In this document: in pieces, positions 8,111 through 15,533 of the stretch | How positions within the stretch are numbered: position 1 is the stretch's first letter | How the letters are laid out: every line of letters starts with the position of its first letter | Assembly: GCA_045636385.1 (NCBI GenBank) | Contig: JAZTXK010000007.1 | Location: 1-50,393 of the forward strand | Length of the DNA stretch: 50,393 nt | Origin: CAG-390 sp045636385 | Lineage (GTDB): Bacteria > Bacillota > Clostridia > Oscillospirales > CAG-272 | Reading direction: 5' to 3' | The notes under the pieces: generated by a model | What the model was told of the DNA's origin: nothing | The model's database searches: none | The model's input: only the letters and a program-made list of their open reading frames with translations | Translations under genes and position numbers: made by a program

Positions 8111-8887
8111 ATGATTGCAGGTGCACAGCTTTATACACTCAGAGATTTCTGTAAGACCACAGAGGATCTTGAAAACACCATCCGCCGCGTTGCCGAAATG
8201 GGCTACAAGGCGATCCAGCTCTCGGGCGTTTGTGAATTTGATGCTGCTTGGATGCGCGATCTGCTCAAGGATTGCGGACTCGTTGCTCCCCTCACACATA
8301 CCGCGTACAAGCGTATCGTCGAGGAGACCGACAAGGTTATCGAGGAGCATATCACCTACGGCGCGGGCTACGTCGGACTCGGCTCTATGCCCAATTTCAA
8401 GAAGGAAAACTGCAGTATTGAGGTGTACGATCAGTATTGCAAGGAGATCGCTCCCGCTGTTGAAAAGATCGCGGCGGCGGGCTTGAAATTTATGTATCAC
8501 AACCACAATATGGAGTTCGTAAAGCTTCCTAACGGCAAGGTTCTCCTTGAGGATATGGCAGACCGCTTTGATACTCCCGCGTACGGCTTCACCGTTGACA
8601 CCTATTGGGTTCAGGCGGGCGGCGGAGACCCCGCGCAGTGGCTGACAAAGCTCGCGGGCAGAATCGACACCATCCACTTCAAGGATATGGTATACGATCC
8701 GATGGACAATGCGGTACGCATGGCACCCGTCGGTTCGGGCAACATCAACCACATCGCCGCTGCAAAGGCAGCCGAGGCGGGCGGAACAAAGTACGTTTTC
8801 GTTGAGCAGGACCGTTGCTACGACGAGGATCCCTTCGTATGCATGAAGAAGAGCTATGATTATCTGAAAGGAATCGGACTGGAATGA
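8111..8887 (+). CDS. second sugar phosphate isomerase/epimerase
   Basis: A 258-residue TIM-barrel isomerase/epimerase of the same superfamily as the gene before it but clearly divergent. Metal and substrate positions are seen in FMYHNHNMEF (near residue 130), FTVDTYW, IHFKDM (near 190) and FVEQDRC (near 237). A CGGAGGA ribosome site precedes the ATG by 8 bases, and the stop overlaps the next start in ATGA at 8884-8887, indicating translational coupling to the dehydrogenase. The conserved His-Asn-His pattern fits enzymes that epimerise keto-sugars or 3-keto glycosides. A lyase acting on 3-keto glycosides made by the Gfo/Idh enzyme is possible but not shown. Confidence 0.88.
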   Translation: MIAGAQLYTLRDFCKTTEDLENTIRRVAEMGYKAIQLSGVCEFDAAWMRDLLKDCGLVAPLTHTAYKRIVEETDKVIEEHITYGAGYVGLGSMPNFKKENCSIEVYDQYCKEIAPAVEKIAAAGLKFMYHNHNMEFVKLPNGKVLLEDMADRFDTPAYGFTVDTYWVQAGGGDPAQWLTKLAGRIDTIHFKDMVYDPMDNAVRMAPVGSGNINHIAAAKAAEAGGTKYVFVEQDRCYDEDPFVCMKKSYDYLKGIGLE

Positions 8888-10068
8888 GCAAGCTTAGATT
8901 AGGTATTATCGGAGTCGGTAACATCGGCTCGACACACTTCAAGAACGTAGTTGGAGGCAAGTGCCCCGAGATCGTTATCACCGCCGTTGCAGATCGCCGT
9001 GAGGCGCGCCGCGAGTGGGTCGTTGAAAACTTCCCCAAGGTAAAGGTTGAGAGCTATGAGGCTGATGCTCCCGTGATCTTCAACGAGGGTGACGAGCTGA
9101 TCGCATCGGGACTTGTTGATGCTATCCTCATTGCTGTTCCTCACTACTATCATCCCTATTTCGCAATTGAGGCGTTCAAGCACGGTCTTCACGTTATGTG
9201 TGAGAAGCCCGCGGGAGTTTACACTCTGCAGGTTCGCGATATGATCGCGGAAGCCGACAAGCATCCCGAGCTTTACTTCGGTATGATGTTCAATCAGAGA
9301 ACCAACCCCGTTTATCGCAAGATGCACGATATTATCGCGTCGGGCGAGCTCGGACAGATCAGAAGAACTAACTGGCTCATCACCGATTGGTACCGTTCGC
9401 AGTATTACTATGATTCGGGCGACTGGCGCGCTACCTGGAGCGGCGAGGGCGGAGGTGTTCTCCTTAATCAGTGCCCCCACCAGCTCGACCTCTGGCAGTG
9501 GATCTGCGGTCTTCCCGTCAAGGTTCACGCGAAGATGAAGTACGGCAAGTGGCATAATATCGAGGTCGAGGACGACGTAAGCGTCTGGTGCGAGTATGAA
9601 AACGGTGCGACCGGCACGTTTATTACCACTACGGGCGACTGCCCCGGCACCAACCGCTTTGAGATCGTTTGCGACGGTGGTACTCTCGTTTGCGACAAGA
9701 CCTCGCTCACTCTTTACCGTCTTGATCCCTGGGAGCCCGAGTATTCGAAGACGACGCAGAAGGTATTCGGCAAGCCCGAGGTGATCGAGGAGATCCCCGA
9801 GCTCGAGGGCAAGAACACCCAGCACGTCGGTGTTCTCAACGCATTTGCCGATGCTATTCTCAATGGTGGCAAGCTCATAGCAGACGGACGTGAGGGCATC
9901 AACGGACTTATGCTCTCGAACGCTATGCACCTCTCGGATTGGCTTAATAAGGAAGTTGAGCTTCCCATTGACGAGGTTCTTTATTACGATCTTCTCAAGG
10001 AAAAGATCGCTTCCTCAAAGGCGAAGACGGCGGACGCTGTTGACGGCGACACTGAAGGAAGCTATTAA
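8884..10068 (+). CDS. Gfo/Idh/MocA family oxidoreductase
   Basis: A 394-residue NAD(P)-dependent dehydrogenase. The Rossmann fingerprint GIIGVGNIGSTH starts at residue 7, and the catalytic-lysine motif CEKPAG puts Lys108 in the expected place; the C-terminal domain contains the GGGVLLNQCPHQLDLWQW segment that carries the usual active-site Asp/His pair. Family members oxidise or reduce sugars, inositols or glycosides at one hydroxyl. It closes the operon with the two epimerase-like genes and is followed at once by a strong terminator. Together with the divergent ThuA operon it points to catabolism of a modified sugar, possibly by oxidative glycoside cleavage; this is inference. Confidence 0.92.
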   Translation: MSKLRLGIIGVGNIGSTHFKNVVGGKCPEIVITAVADRREARREWVVENFPKVKVESYEADAPVIFNEGDELIASGLVDAILIAVPHYYHPYFAIEAFKHGLHVMCEKPAGVYTLQVRDMIAEADKHPELYFGMMFNQRTNPVYRKMHDIIASGELGQIRRTNWLITDWYRSQYYYDSGDWRATWSGEGGGVLLNQCPHQLDLWQWICGLPVKVHAKMKYGKWHNIEVEDDVSVWCEYENGATGTFITTTGDCPGTNRFEIVCDGGTLVCDKTSLTLYRLDPWEPEYSKTTQKVFGKPEVIEEIPELEGKNTQHVGVLNAFADAILNGGKLIADGREGINGLMLSNAMHLSDWLNKEVELPIDEVLYYDLLKEKIASSKAKTADAVDGDTEGSY

Positions 10069-10071
10069 TAA

Positions 10072-10098
10072 AAAGCGGGGCATTGCCCCGCTTTTTTT
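10072..10098 (+). terminator. terminator of the isomerase/dehydrogenase operon
   Basis: Perfect 10-bp stem AAAGCGGGGC/GCCCCGCTTT with ATT loop, ending in a run of seven T (10092-10098), four bases after the stop codon. Confidence 0.93.
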
Positions 10099-10100
10099 AG

Positions 10101-10330
10101 GTAAGAGGTTAGAGGGCAGAGGGCAGAGGTAAGGTGAATTTCCGCTTCGGCGGAAATTTTCCTTTTTAATTATATTTCGCACTTGGTTTTGTTTCGGCTG
10201 AATTATTTCGCGCGGCGCTCTATGCCCACCCAAACCCTCCCGCAAGCGGGAGGGCTTCGTTTTTTGTGATCTATGCTATGCGGATTAGTTGGAATTATAT
10301 CAAAATTTACGTACGATGCCCGAAAATCGG
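10101..10330. repeat. gap with repeat-like hairpin module
   Basis: This 409-base gap (10069-10477) holds no gene. It contains a purine-rich tandem of GGCAGA units (about 10113-10130), then a 9-bp stem closed by a TTCG loop (10137-10158), then a perfect 9-bp stem CCCTCCCGC/GCGGGAGGG (10235-10254) followed by CTTCGTTTTTT. The order tandem purine units plus AATTTCC-hairpin is seen again on the other strand at 12527-12597, suggesting a dispersed intergenic element. Confidence 0.5.
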
Positions 10331-10359
10331 TTGACATTGCGATATCTTTATGGTAAAAT
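10331..10359 (+). promoter_or_regulatory. promoter of the ECF sigma operon
   Basis: TTGACA (10331-10336), 17-base spacer, TAAAAT (10354-10359). This is a housekeeping-type promoter, leaving a 5-prime leader of roughly 115 bases before the sigma gene. An additional ECF-type promoter could lie in that leader but I could not identify it. Confidence 0.75.
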
Positions 10360-10483
10360 AAAACCGAACCGTTATTTTATACAAAACCACCGTCCTGTTT
10401 TTGTGCAACCCTACAAAACTGAAAATCCCGCGCGACGATTGGGATATTTTGGGGTACTTAAAGAGTGAAAGGAGGCAATGATC

Positions 10484-11041
10484 TTGAAAGACGATAAAAT
10501 TGTAGAACTGATTTATGAAAACGACGAGCGCGGTTTGCACGCGGCGGAGGCGAAGTACAGAGGACTTTGCTTTTCGATCGCTGAAAACATTCTTGCGCTC
10601 AAGGAGGATCGCGAGGAGTGCGTCAACGATGCGCTTCTGAGCCTCTGGAACAGTATTCCGCCCGAGCGTCCGACGAATCTCTGCGCGTTTATCGCGAAGC
10701 TTGTGAAAAATATCGCCCTCAAACGCTCGCGGGCGAACAATACCTGGAAGCGGTGCGCGAATTACAACGCGGCGGGGGACGATCTGCTCGAGCTGATACC
10801 GAGCGAAAATACCGTTGCCGATGAATACGAAGCGAAGCGCATCGGCGAGATCATCAACGCCTTTCTCGCAAAGCAGCCGCACCGCGACCGCGACGTCTTC
10901 GTGCTCCGCTTCTGGTACCGCGACACGGTGCCGCAGATCAGCGCGAGTATGGGGCTGTCCGAAAGCCTCGTCAAATCGCTTTTGTCAAGAATGAAGAAAA
11001 AGCTCCGCGAGGAGCTGGCAAAGGAGGGAATAATAGTATGA
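10484..11041 (+). CDS. ECF-type RNA polymerase sigma factor
   Basis: A 185-residue sigma-70 family protein with only regions 2 and 4. Region 2 spans about residues 10-80 (AEAKYRGLCFSIAENIL, DREECVNDALLSLWNSIPPE); region 4 spans about 125-180 with the helix-turn-helix VPQISASMGLSESLVKSLLSR. I choose the TTG at 10484 because AAAGGAGG (10468-10475) is 8 bases upstream of it and only 2 bases upstream of the in-frame ATG at 10478; the latter would add two residues. Its stop overlaps the ATG of the next gene (ATGA), the usual arrangement for a sigma factor and its anti-sigma partner. The inducing signal is unknown. Confidence 0.88.
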   Translation: MKDDKIVELIYENDERGLHAAEAKYRGLCFSIAENILALKEDREECVNDALLSLWNSIPPERPTNLCAFIAKLVKNIALKRSRANNTWKRCANYNAAGDDLLELIPSENTVADEYEAKRIGEIINAFLAKQPHRDRDVFVLRFWYRDTVPQISASMGLSESLVKSLLSRMKKKLREELAKEGIIV

Positions 11042-12216
11042 ATGAAGAGTTCAGAAAAAGACGCCTGCTCGATGCGCTCGAATATATCGACGATGAATAC
11101 ATCGCAAGCGCGGCGCGTTATAAGATGAAGATCAAACCGCACTCAAATGAGCCGCCGGTGCAGACGGTCCGCGGCTCGCTCAAAAAGTATTGGAAACAGT
11201 ACCTCGCCCTCGTTGCCTGCTTGCTCCTGCTTGCTATGGTTGCGCCGGTGTTCAGCTTCTTGGCGCAGAATATTGGTTCGCTTGCGGGAAGTTTGACGGG
11301 AGAAGTGCCGTATTTGCAGTTTTCCCCCGATCTTGAACCGCTTTCGCAGAGAAAGATTGATGCAATTAACGAAGCATATATTATTCATTATGAAGGCATA
11401 ACCAAAGATGAATTGTGGACTCGACTTGGTGAAAACCCGGAAGAGAAATATAATACCTTTTGGAAAGTTATTCGTAATTACGATTTTCGCTCGCCATACT
11501 ACGGAACATTCGGTGATTGCATAATTTTTGCGAGATATTCGTTACCCGGTGACGGTATTGAATGCGGGTGGTGGATGGTAGATGTTGCGGGATATCAATT
11601 TGACAGGCATGTCTACGCTTATGTTAATGATAAAGTGTGTTATCTTGACGAAGCTTATGAAAACGGTTTCTTAAGTGATGACGATATTGCTGCTATAGCA
11701 AAACGTCACGAGGAATATTTGAAGTTCAGGGAAGAGAATTACGATATGTTCAGTGAGAGCGTTACCGTACCCAAAAAAGTACCGTATCTTCAGTTTTCCC
11801 CGGATCTTGAACCGATACATAATAAAAAAGTAGAAGAAGTAAACAGAGCGTTTCTCTGTTTGTATCTGAATACAACTATTGAGGATTTGGAACAAAAATA
11901 TGGAGAGGATTATCTTGAAGATTTAGATCATTTACGAGTGATCCGGAACTATGACTGGACTTCGCCCTATTACGGCACTATTAATGGTTGTATAGTATTT
12001 TCGATCATTTCATATCAAATGGGAAATCCGATCGTTGAAATTTCCGGTTATACTTTAAATGCAAATACCTTTGTGTATGCAAAAAAGAAGATGTACCGTT
12101 TGGAGCAGGCTTATGCGGAAGGCGTGTTGAATGATGAAGATATAGCACTTTTGGCAAAGCGTCACGAAGAATTTTTGAAATTTAAAGAGGAAAATCGCGA
12201 TATGTTTCCGCAGTAA
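11038..12216 (+). CDS. membrane anti-sigma-like protein with duplicated extracellular domain
   Basis: A 392-residue single-pass protein. Residues 1-54 are cytoplasmic and contain the segment LEYIDDEYI that I associate with Clostridial anti-sigma partners; residues 55-75 form one membrane helix; the rest would be outside. The outer part is a tandem duplication: both copies (about 90-240 and 248-392) begin VPYLQFSPDLEP, contain VIRNYD-SPYYGT, and end with AKRHEE-LKF-EENxDMF. The gene overlaps the ECF sigma gene by four bases, so the pair is made together and the protein probably holds the sigma factor at the membrane. Base composition drops toward AT in the duplicated part, compared with the sigma gene. 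The outer domain is unfamiliar to me. Confidence 0.75.
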   Translation: MNEEFRKRRLLDALEYIDDEYIASAARYKMKIKPHSNEPPVQTVRGSLKKYWKQYLALVACLLLLAMVAPVFSFLAQNIGSLAGSLTGEVPYLQFSPDLEPLSQRKIDAINEAYIIHYEGITKDELWTRLGENPEEKYNTFWKVIRNYDFRSPYYGTFGDCIIFARYSLPGDGIECGWWMVDVAGYQFDRHVYAYVNDKVCYLDEAYENGFLSDDDIAAIAKRHEEYLKFREENYDMFSESVTVPKKVPYLQFSPDLEPIHNKKVEEVNRAFLCLYLNTTIEDLEQKYGEDYLEDLDHLRVIRNYDWTSPYYGTINGCIVFSIISYQMGNPIVEISGYTLNANTFVYAKKKMYRLEQAYAEGVLNDEDIALLAKRHEEFLKFKEENRDMFPQ

Positions 12217-12226
12217 ACTATAACCC

Positions 12227-12258
12227 CCGCCCCTCGGTGCGTTCGCGCCGAGGGGCGG
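12227..12258 (+). terminator. strong hairpin after the sigma/anti-sigma operon
   Basis: Fourteen-bp GC-rich stem (12227-12240 with 12245-12258, one G-T pair, GTTC loop) eleven bases after the stop. No T-run follows, so it may stabilise the mRNA end rather than terminate by itself. Confidence 0.6.
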
Positions 12259-12289
12259 ATTGCTATATGTAGAATTTCGGCTCTATTTT

Positions 12290-12597
12290 GATTATTCATT
12301 ATTCATCAGCGAAGCGGTTTCATTATTCAATATTCGATCAGGGATGAAGAAGCAAAAATCTCCCCGCAGGGAGATTTTACTCCTTCCAAAACGTCGCCGA
12401 GGGCGGCGCCGTTTTGAAGCACGGAGAGTATTTCGCGCTCTGCGGAGCGCGACTTAAGGAACTTTTTGAAAAAAGTTCCTTAAGAATCTTCAAAAACTTT
12501 TCCGCTTGCTTCTTTTTTAATAAAATCAAAAATTTCCGAGCCCGTGGGCTCGGAAATTTTCCTTCACTCTGCATTCTGCACTCTGCATTCTGCATTT
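12290..12597. repeat. hairpin chain in a gene-free gap
   Basis: The 379-base gap 12217-12595 encodes nothing recognisable. It holds ATTATTC repeats (about 12291-12340), then five consecutive inverted repeats: 12355-12378 (10 bp), 12387-12416 (7 bp plus inner stem), 12434-12451 (CGCGCTC stem), 12454-12483 (14-bp TTAAGGAAC stem) and 12529-12560 (about 14 bp), followed by tandem CTCTGCATT/CTGCATT units (about 12566-12597). This density of hairpins resembles nested or decayed intergenic repeat elements. Confidence 0.6.
12527..12560 (-). terminator. probable terminator of the coaE-spoIID operon
   Basis: On the minus strand a near-perfect 14-bp stem AAAATTTCCGAGCC/GGCTCGGAAATTTT is followed by TTGATTTTATT, 35 bases after the SpoIID-like stop codon. 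Confidence 0.7.
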
Positions 12598-14569
12598 ATC
12601 CGAAGAAGTCCTTGATATTGACTATCTCGGTACCTATATAGTACGCGCGGACGATCTGGTCGTATGTCGCGCCCGCCTTGGCGAGGTGGAGGGTGCCGTA
12701 CTGGCTTGCGCCGACGCCGTGGCCCGGGCCCATTCCGACGATTACGTAGGACGAGGGGTCGGATGCGCGGACCGTCTTCGTTATATCCTGAACCTCGGAT
12801 ACGACAAGAAAGTCACCAAAGCTTGAAACGACGGTGTAAATGCCGTTTTCATCGGGCTGGGTGGATACGGGGATGTCGATGTCGGATGACGTGAGGATCG
12901 CCGTGCCCTCGCGGGTGTTCACAAATAATGCTCCCGATATGTCATTCAGAGCTTTGCCGAGGTCGGTGAAGAAATTCAGCACGGATACGTCCTTCTTGAC
13001 CAAGCCGTCCGACGTGAGTATCGTTACCTCACCCTCGTAGTTGCCGCCAAGGTTGACGATGCGGTTGGATAGAACGTCGGTGTATGTATAGGTAAGCTCG
13101 CCCTTGGCTATCTTGAAGTTAGCGGAGCTGACCTTTGAGCCGAAGAGGGATTTGACCTTGGAGGTCTTGGTTGCTGTTGCGGAGTTGCCTTGCTCGTCGG
13201 TGCCTGTGAAGCTGTAAAGATAGGGCGAGTCATCGGCGGTCTCGTAGCTGATGTTGACGATCTTGCTTCCTTTTATAGATGTGTAGCCCGCGTTCTTGAA
13301 TGCGGTCGCGAGATCCTTTTCGCTGATCTCTCGCTCCCACAAGCCGTTTTTGACGTCGCCGTAATCCTCCCACGGTGTCGGCTGATTGACGAGATATCCG
13401 AGCGCGCCGACCCATACGTACTGCGATGCGACGGAATATCCGCCCTGCGAGGAGGAATACGCCGCGTTTACTATATCATCGCCGTAAACGAGTATCTTGC
13501 CCGCGGTTGCGGTTACTGCGTCAACAACGCTGTCGGTGACGAGTCGTCTGCCCTGATAAACCTGACAGCAGGATGAGGAGCAGATATCGAAGCCGTAGGC
13601 ATTATAGTGTCGGTTGAGGTTTGCCATTGCGAAGGAACGGACCATTATCGAGAACGCCTTAAGACATTCTGCGGGCCAAGTGCTCGATATCTCGTAGGGA
13701 AGTACGCCCTCGACGTAGCTCTGCATATTGACTAGGTTGATCATCGAGAGTCCCTCCGCGCCGTCGTTTATCGAACGCTTGAAGCAGAAAACGCCGTCGT
13801 AGAGATATGAGGTTCTCGAGTAGTAAAGGTAGGAGTAATCGGCATAAGTCTTCTGAAGCGCCGTCATGCCGATATAGCTGTCCTCGTCGCCGTTATACTC
13901 AAAAAGAATGGTGTCGTAGTCGGAGTTGATGAAGGTAACGCCGCTTGAGTTGGGGGAAACGACCGAAATGCCGAAATCGTCAAGCATCGCGCCGATCGCG
14001 CCCGCCGCCGAGGAGGCTGTCGCGTAATCGGGGAAAGCACCGACACGGACGGTCTTATTGCCGTCTGAGTACGCGGGAAAAACGTGCTCGTAGTCCGCGA
14101 TGAACAAGCCTTGGAGATCGTCGAGTATGCTCCAGATGTCGCCTGCGGAGAGTGTGAGCTCGACGTTATAGCCGCCGATATCGGTTTCCGACGCATTTGT
14201 TGCGATCTCGCAGGATTCGTAGCCCGTTTTGAGATTCGCATCTACCACAGCGGAGACGTCGGTTTCGTACAGCTCGTAAAGCGGTGTGAAGCCGTGACCC
14301 GTCTTGCTTATATCAGACTCTCCGATGACGAAGCCGTTCGGCGACGTGACCGAATGGAGGGGATACGCGCTCGAGCCGTATCTGATACCGACCGCGAGGC
14401 GGAAATCGTCCGCGGTCTTTTCGGTATTGAACGCATAGCTGTCAAGCGGTGCTGCGGAGGTTTCTATTTTGAACAGGATCGCCGTGCCGAGCGTGGCGAC
14501 TGTTATGAGCGAGGCGAGGAAAAATGCCGTCAGACGCAGAGTGAGTGTTTTTTTCTTACGGATTGACAA
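12596..14569 (-). CDS. SpoIID/LytB-domain protein
   Basis: A 657-residue membrane-anchored protein with one N-terminal hydrophobic helix (about residues 10-32) and a C-terminal SpoIID domain (about 280-655). Typical segments are YVEGVLPYEISSTWPAEC, the Cys pair in CSSSCCQVYQG, YSSSQGGYS, and the closing GPGHGVGASQYGT. SpoIID is a lytic transglycosylase that acts on denuded glycan strands during engulfment; LytB-type relatives modify cell wall in other settings. The protein is much longer than classical SpoIID (about 340 residues) because of an extra region at 40-270. I choose TTG 14569, as GGAGGTG (14579-14585) is 9 bases upstream; a TTG at 14587 is in frame but has no site. The start overlaps the end of the coiled-coil gene by 14 bases. 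Confidence 0.85.
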   Translation of the reverse strand: MSIRKKKTLTLRLTAFFLASLITVATLGTAILFKIETSAAPLDSYAFNTEKTADDFRLAVGIRYGSSAYPLHSVTSPNGFVIGESDISKTGHGFTPLYELYETDVSAVVDANLKTGYESCEIATNASETDIGGYNVELTLSAGDIWSILDDLQGLFIADYEHVFPAYSDGNKTVRVGAFPDYATASSAAGAIGAMLDDFGISVVSPNSSGVTFINSDYDTILFEYNGDEDSYIGMTALQKTYADYSYLYYSRTSYLYDGVFCFKRSINDGAEGLSMINLVNMQSYVEGVLPYEISSTWPAECLKAFSIMVRSFAMANLNRHYNAYGFDICSSSCCQVYQGRRLVTDSVVDAVTATAGKILVYGDDIVNAAYSSSQGGYSVASQYVWVGALGYLVNQPTPWEDYGDVKNGLWEREISEKDLATAFKNAGYTSIKGSKIVNISYETADDSPYLYSFTGTDEQGNSATATKTSKVKSLFGSKVSSANFKIAKGELTYTYTDVLSNRIVNLGGNYEGEVTILTSDGLVKKDVSVLNFFTDLGKALNDISGALFVNTREGTAILTSSDIDIPVSTQPDENGIYTVVSSFGDFLVVSEVQDITKTVRASDPSSYVIVGMGPGHGVGASQYGTLHLAKAGATYDQIVRAYYIGTEIVNIKDFFG

Positions 14570-15515
14570 TAGTGTAGTCACCTCCAAGCAAGAAATACGC
14601 TCCGTCGAGCGATGTGACCGTTACGCCTCTGCCGTCGCTTCCGCCGCGGGGGATCATAATGCTGTGATAGGGCGGGACGTTTTCACCGTTGCAGATATCG
14701 GTTCCGAGCGTAAGGTTATTGAGACCTTGAATGGTGCCGACCTCAACGTAGGGCGAAACGGCAACCGCAGAGCCCGTGCGGAGGATGAGCATTACGGTGT
14801 CGGTCTCGTCTGTTGCGATAACGGTTGCGCCGTAGGGCACGTATACCGCCTCGTAGACCTTGCCAAGCTCCGCAAGCACGGAATCAAGCTGACCTTCAAG
14901 GTGCGCCACCTGTTCCTTGAGAACGGTGATGTCGCCGCCCGCCGAGGTCAGAGCATCGACCTTGTGCTTGAGTGTATTGAGTTGGGTTGAAATATCAGCT
15001 ATCTGCTTGAAATTGTTCGAGAGTGTGGTCAGATCCTTTTTCTGCGAGGTTATCTGGCTTTGCAGGCTCTTGATATCTGTCGAGAGCGAGGATATCGAAG
15101 ACTGAAGCTCGTTGAAGCTTGCGCTGAGCTCGTCGTAGAGGGAACGAAATTCGTTCTTTGCGTTTTTGAGATCAGTCTTGAGCGAGCTGTTTTCCTTTTG
15201 CAGCTCAGCGACCGTGTCGGAGAGCTCATCGAGCTTTTTCATCAGCTCTGCGACCTGCGCGGAGCTTGCGCCCGAGCCCGAGCCGCCACCGCCGTTTATT
15301 TCGACTGATGCAAGCCGAGCCTCGATCAATGCGATCGAGTTTCGTATATCGGAGAGCACGCTTTCAACGTAAGCCACCATACCCGAATAAGCCACGACGG
15401 GGTCCTTTGAGCTGTCGTAGCTTACTGCGGCGTATACTCCGAGGGAGGAAATTGCGGCGAGGATTATTGCGAGAGCGAGCACTGCGCCTCTTTTTAATTC
15501 TTTTTTCAACTTCAT
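14556..15515 (-). CDS. membrane-anchored coiled-coil protein
   Basis: A 319-residue protein with a single N-terminal membrane helix (about residues 10-30), a short Gly/Ser linker (GGGGSGSG near 75-83) and a long heptad-rich coiled coil (about 85-220). The C-terminal 100 residues look like a compact beta domain: VPYGATVIAT, MLILRTGSAVAVSP and GAYFLLGGDYTIVNP. The topology is that of a cell-envelope scaffold facing outward, broadly like a division or sporulation accessory protein. It is 18 bases downstream of the topoisomerase gene and overlaps the SpoIID-like gene, so a shared wall-remodelling role is a reasonable inference. I do not recognise a named family. Confidence 0.75.
   Translation of the reverse strand: MKLKKELKRGAVLALAIILAAISSLGVYAAVSYDSSKDPVVAYSGMVAYVESVLSDIRNSIALIEARLASVEINGGGGSGSGASSAQVAELMKKLDELSDTVAELQKENSSLKTDLKNAKNEFRSLYDELSASFNELQSSISSLSTDIKSLQSQITSQKKDLTTLSNNFKQIADISTQLNTLKHKVDALTSAGGDITVLKEQVAHLEGQLDSVLAELGKVYEAVYVPYGATVIATDETDTVMLILRTGSAVAVSPYVEVGTIQGLNNLTLGTDICNGENVPPYHSIMIPRGGSDGRGVTVTSLDGAYFLLGGDYTIVNP
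14579..14585 (-). promoter_or_regulatory. ribosome binding site deciding the SpoIID-like TTG start
   Basis: GGAGGTG on the minus strand, 9 bases before TTG 14569 and inside the 3-prime end of the upstream gene, indicating translational coupling. Confidence 0.7.
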
Positions 15516-15533
15516 TTATTTTTTCCTTGGTTA

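Noticed and set aside
8899..9930. 343-codon minus-strand open frame opposite the Gfo/Idh gene
   Set aside because: Shadow of a conserved dehydrogenase; no start signals.
12563..12597. Possible CRISPR repeats
   Set aside because: The tandem units are 6-9 bases with no spacers; this is a short tandem repeat.
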